Assembly (NCBI RefSeq): GCF_034087045.1
Contig: NZ_CP139247.1
Span: 2,444,001 to 2,508,000 of the forward strand
From: Chitinophaga sancti
Lineage (GTDB): Bacteria > Bacteroidota > Bacteroidia > Chitinophagales > Chitinophagaceae
Length of the DNA stretch: 64,000 nucleotides
Reading direction: 5' to 3'
Part shown: one piece after another, positions 61,611 to 64,000 of the stretch
Layout: the number at the start of each line of letters is the position of its first letter
Position numbering within the stretch: the first letter of the stretch is position 1
The notes under the pieces: model-generated
Seen by the model: only the letters and a program-made list of their open reading frames with translations
What the model was told of the DNA's origin: nothing
Database searches by the model: none
Made by a program: the position numbers and the translations under genes

Positions 61611-62585
61611 ATGAAGCACCTTGTTTATTTATGCCTGCTATTTGTTACGTTTTCCAGCTCCGCCCAGGAGAAAAAACTGTTAGTCGTAGCCCACGATGGG
61701 AGTGGAGATTTCTCCAATATCCAGGATGCGGTGAATGCCGTACGGGACTTTCAGTATTGGAGAGTGACCATTTTTATAAAGAAAGGAACTTATCATGAGA
61801 AACTGGTCATCCCTTCCTGGAAGACGGGGATTACGCTGATAGGTGAATCCCGGGATAGTACCATTATTACCAATAGTGATTTTTCAGGGAAGCCATATCC
61901 CGGTGGTAAAGATATAAATGGAAGGGACAAGTACAGCACATTTACATCTTATACCGTTTTGGTACAGGGGAATGATGTGGTCCTCCGGAATTTAACAATT
62001 GTAAATGCAGCTGGTCAGGTAGGACAAGGAGTCGCACTTCATGTGGAAGGAGACAGGTGTATATTCCGGAATTGTAAACTGCTGGGCAACCAGGATACAC
62101 TGTATGCCGGAAAAGAAAATAGCCGGCAGTTTTATGATAGTTGTTATATAGAAGGCACCACTGATTTCATATTTGGTGCGGCCACGGTGGTATTTAAGGA
62201 TTGCACCATTTTCAGTATCAGGAATTCCTATGTCACAGCTGCCTCTACGACCGCAAACCAGCCATATGGTTTTGTATTCATGCATTGCAACCTGATCGCT
62301 GCAGATACGGCTACGAAAGTGTATCTGGGGCGGCCATGGCGACCTTATGCCGCTACATTGTTTATGGAGTGCACATTGGGTAAACATATCCTGCCTGTTG
62401 GCTGGCATAATTGGGATAAGTCAGAGAATGAACAGACTGCCAGATACAGGGAGTATAATAATAATGGCCCGGGTGCCGGCACCCGCCAACGTGTGAGCTG
62501 GTCTAAGCAATTGAGTAAGCAGGAGGCGAAAGCGATTACAATCACTAAAATTCTGAATGCGTGGGATCCAACCGTACAGCCTTAA
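61611..62585 (+). CDS. Pectinesterase (CE8)
   Basis: 324 residues with signal peptide (to SSAQ, 19) and a full CE8 beta-helix: VVAHDGSGDFSNIQDAVNAV (25-44), GNQDTLYAG with acid/base Asp 162, TTDFIFGAA with nucleophile Asp 185, and YLGRPWRPYA with Arg 241. It removes methyl esters from homogalacturonan, making it accessible to the PL1 lyase of the large locus. No lipobox, so periplasmic or released. A shared operator links it to that locus. Its last 25 bases overlap the next gene. Confidence 0.95.
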   Translation: MKHLVYLCLLFVTFSSSAQEKKLLVVAHDGSGDFSNIQDAVNAVRDFQYWRVTIFIKKGTYHEKLVIPSWKTGITLIGESRDSTIITNSDFSGKPYPGGKDINGRDKYSTFTSYTVLVQGNDVVLRNLTIVNAAGQVGQGVALHVEGDRCIFRNCKLLGNQDTLYAGKENSRQFYDSCYIEGTTDFIFGAATVVFKDCTIFSIRNSYVTAASTTANQPYGFVFMHCNLIAADTATKVYLGRPWRPYAATLFMECTLGKHILPVGWHNWDKSENEQTARYREYNNNGPGAGTRQRVSWSKQLSKQEAKAITITKILNAWDPTVQP

Positions 62586-64000
62586 TTATAATTTTTTTAT
62601 TAGGAGTGCAAGCCGTGTGTGCGCAAAGCCCCTTGCAGCGTTATGTAAACCAGTTCAATGCTGCAGACAGTGAAACCGTGCAGAACTATGTGAATAATGC
62701 ACAGGCTTATGAATGGTTGAATAAAAACATTCCTTTGCTGGAATGTCCGGATAGCATTATTGAAAAGACCTATTACTACCGATGGTGGACATTTAGAAAA
62801 CACCTGAAAGAGACGCCGGATGGGTTCATATTTACGGAGTTTATCTTACCGGTAAAACATGCAGGCAGGTACAATGCGCTGAGTTGTGCCCTGGGGCATC
62901 ACATCAATGAAGGCCGATGGCTGAGAGATACCCAGTACATCAACCAGGATATCCGCTATTGGTTTATAGCAGATGCACAGCAAAAGGCGCCTAAGTTTCA
63001 CCAGTTTAGCAGCTGGGCGGAATGGGCGGTGTACGAAAGGATAAAGGTAGGCGGAGACCCAGTCCTGGCAATAGATCTGCTCCCATATATGGATGCGGAT
63101 TATCGTTTATGGGAAAAGGAAAAGCGCCTTACTGATGGACTGTTCTGGCAGTTTGATGTAAAAGATGGTATGGAAGAGTCTATCAGTGGTAGCAGGAAAG
63201 AGAAAAATATCCGCCCTACGATTAACAGCTACATGTATGGCAATGCGGTGGCGATGGCCGCCATGGCAAAGCTGGCACACAATGGTACGCTGTTTAAAAA
63301 ATACATAACTGATGCAGCAAAAATAAAATCATTGACACAAGATAGTATGTGGGATAGCAAAGCCGGTTTTTTTAAAGTCCGCTTAGCAAAAGGAGGCTTG
63401 TCAGATGCCCGTGAAGAAATCGGTTTTATCCCCTGGTATTTTAATTTGCCCGATGATCAGGCAGTTTATGCCCGTGCATGGCAGCAATTGATCGATACAG
63501 CTGGTTTTAATGCGCCCTGGGGCATTACAACAGCAGAGAGAAGACATCCTGCTTTTCGTAGTCATGGTACGGGTGGCTGTGAGTGGGATGGTGCACTGTG
63601 GCCGTTTGCCACTACTCAGACCTTGAAAGCTTTATCCAATCTGCTCCGTGATTATCATTATAAAGGCGGCATGACACCCGCTATTTACTATGAGATGCTC
63701 AGTACCTATGCCCGTTCTCATCAGAAAAACGGACAGCCTTACCTGGGAGAATACCAGGATGAGAAGAACGGATATTGGTTAAAGGGAGATAATCCCCGAA
63801 GTAGTTATTACAATCATTCCGGTTTCTGTGATCTTGTCATTAATGACCTGATAGGTATCAGGCCGTCATTAGATAATAAAGTAACCATCGATCCGATGGT
63901 GCCATGGCAATGGTTTCAGTTATCAAATATTCCTTATCATGGACACCTGATCACTATCAACTGGAATTACAAAAGCAAAGGATTCATCATATTTGTAGAT
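62561..64000 (+). CDS. (Alpha/alpha)-barrel glycosidase, MGH1-like, 3'-partial, GTG start
   Basis: An open frame of 480 codons running off the right edge. The only usual start is GTG at 62561: before it the frame closes at TAA 62546-62548, and the first in-frame ATG is more than 500 bases inside the domain. From GTG the product begins VGSNRTALIIIFLLGVQAVC then AQS, a normal signal peptide. The mature part (YYYRWWTFRKHLKETPDGF, LSCALGHHINEGRWLRDTQY, INSYMYGNAVAMAAMAKLA, GGCEWDGALWPFATTQTLKA, YYNHSGFCDLVINDLIGI) is typical of six-hairpin glycosidases with an MGH1-like barrel. It overlaps the pectinesterase by 25 bases. Family number and substrate cannot be fixed; a pectin side chain is likely. 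Confidence 0.78.
   Translation, partial: MGSNRTALIIIFLLGVQAVCAQSPLQRYVNQFNAADSETVQNYVNNAQAYEWLNKNIPLLECPDSIIEKTYYYRWWTFRKHLKETPDGFIFTEFILPVKHAGRYNALSCALGHHINEGRWLRDTQYINQDIRYWFIADAQQKAPKFHQFSSWAEWAVYERIKVGGDPVLAIDLLPYMDADYRLWEKEKRLTDGLFWQFDVKDGMEESISGSRKEKNIRPTINSYMYGNAVAMAAMAKLAHNGTLFKKYITDAAKIKSLTQDSMWDSKAGFFKVRLAKGGLSDAREEIGFIPWYFNLPDDQAVYARAWQQLIDTAGFNAPWGITTAERRHPAFRSHGTGGCEWDGALWPFATTQTLKALSNLLRDYHYKGGMTPAIYYEMLSTYARSHQKNGQPYLGEYQDEKNGYWLKGDNPRSSYYNHSGFCDLVINDLIGIRPSLDNKVTIDPMVPWQWFQLSNIPYHGHLITINWNYKSKGFIIFVD

Overview
The window looks like part of a chromosome of a glycan-degrading Bacteroidota, most like the Chitinophagaceae (Chitinophaga type). It holds five SusC/SusD outer-membrane uptake pairs, an ECF sigma/FecR pair feeding a SusC with an N-terminal STN domain, a secreted protein with a type IX secretion sorting tail, many short-signal lipoproteins, and Bacteroidota-type promoters (TTTG, about 19 bases, TAnnTTTG). 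I found no tRNA, rRNA, CRISPR, prophage or insertion sequence.

Layout. 1-3.4 kb: the end of a DUF1735/F5-8C-type surface protein, a macro-domain hydrolase, an unknown lipoprotein and a DUF2961/GH172-type enzyme. 3.6-10.0 kb: a small SusCD locus with a fasciclin-like and a DUF5007-like lipoprotein. 10.0-13.4 kb: housekeeping-like genes (DoxX, a receiver-only response regulator, a T9SS cargo protein, a MauE-like membrane protein and a small two-cysteine secreted protein). 14.0-47.0 kb: a very large same-strand polysaccharide utilisation locus with two SusCD pairs and a pectin-type enzyme set: PL1 pectate lyase, a beta-helix/DUF6298-type protein, a GH140-type apiosidase, GH43, a sialidase-fold protein, then three giant fusions (GH78-sialidase fold, GH106-GH43-like, GH2-GH78) and a Tat-type TIM barrel. 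47.3-51.9 kb: another SusCD pair closed by a strong terminator. 52.0-61.5 kb, opposite strand: ECF sigma, FecR, STN-SusC, SusD and a zinc metalloprotease. 61.6-64.0 kb: a CE8 pectinesterase and the start of an (alpha/alpha)-barrel glycosidase that begins with GTG and runs off the window.

How it fits together (inference): apiosidase-type, rhamnosidase, galactosidase-type and sialidase-fold enzymes with pectate lyase and pectinesterase point to complex pectin, probably rhamnogalacturonan II-like side chains. A near-identical 27-base LacI-like operator lies ahead of the big locus and again between the ECF sigma gene and the pectinesterase, so one regulator may link both ends.

The most unusual signal is a cluster of five unrelated tandem-repeat arrays within about 7 kb (38.2-45.3 kb). 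Four sit in frame in linkers of two adjacent multi-domain glycosidases and one fills the gap between them. Several show a second layer of duplication, including a perfect 63-base tandem copy. This looks like a hot spot of repeat birth in fused carbohydrate enzymes.
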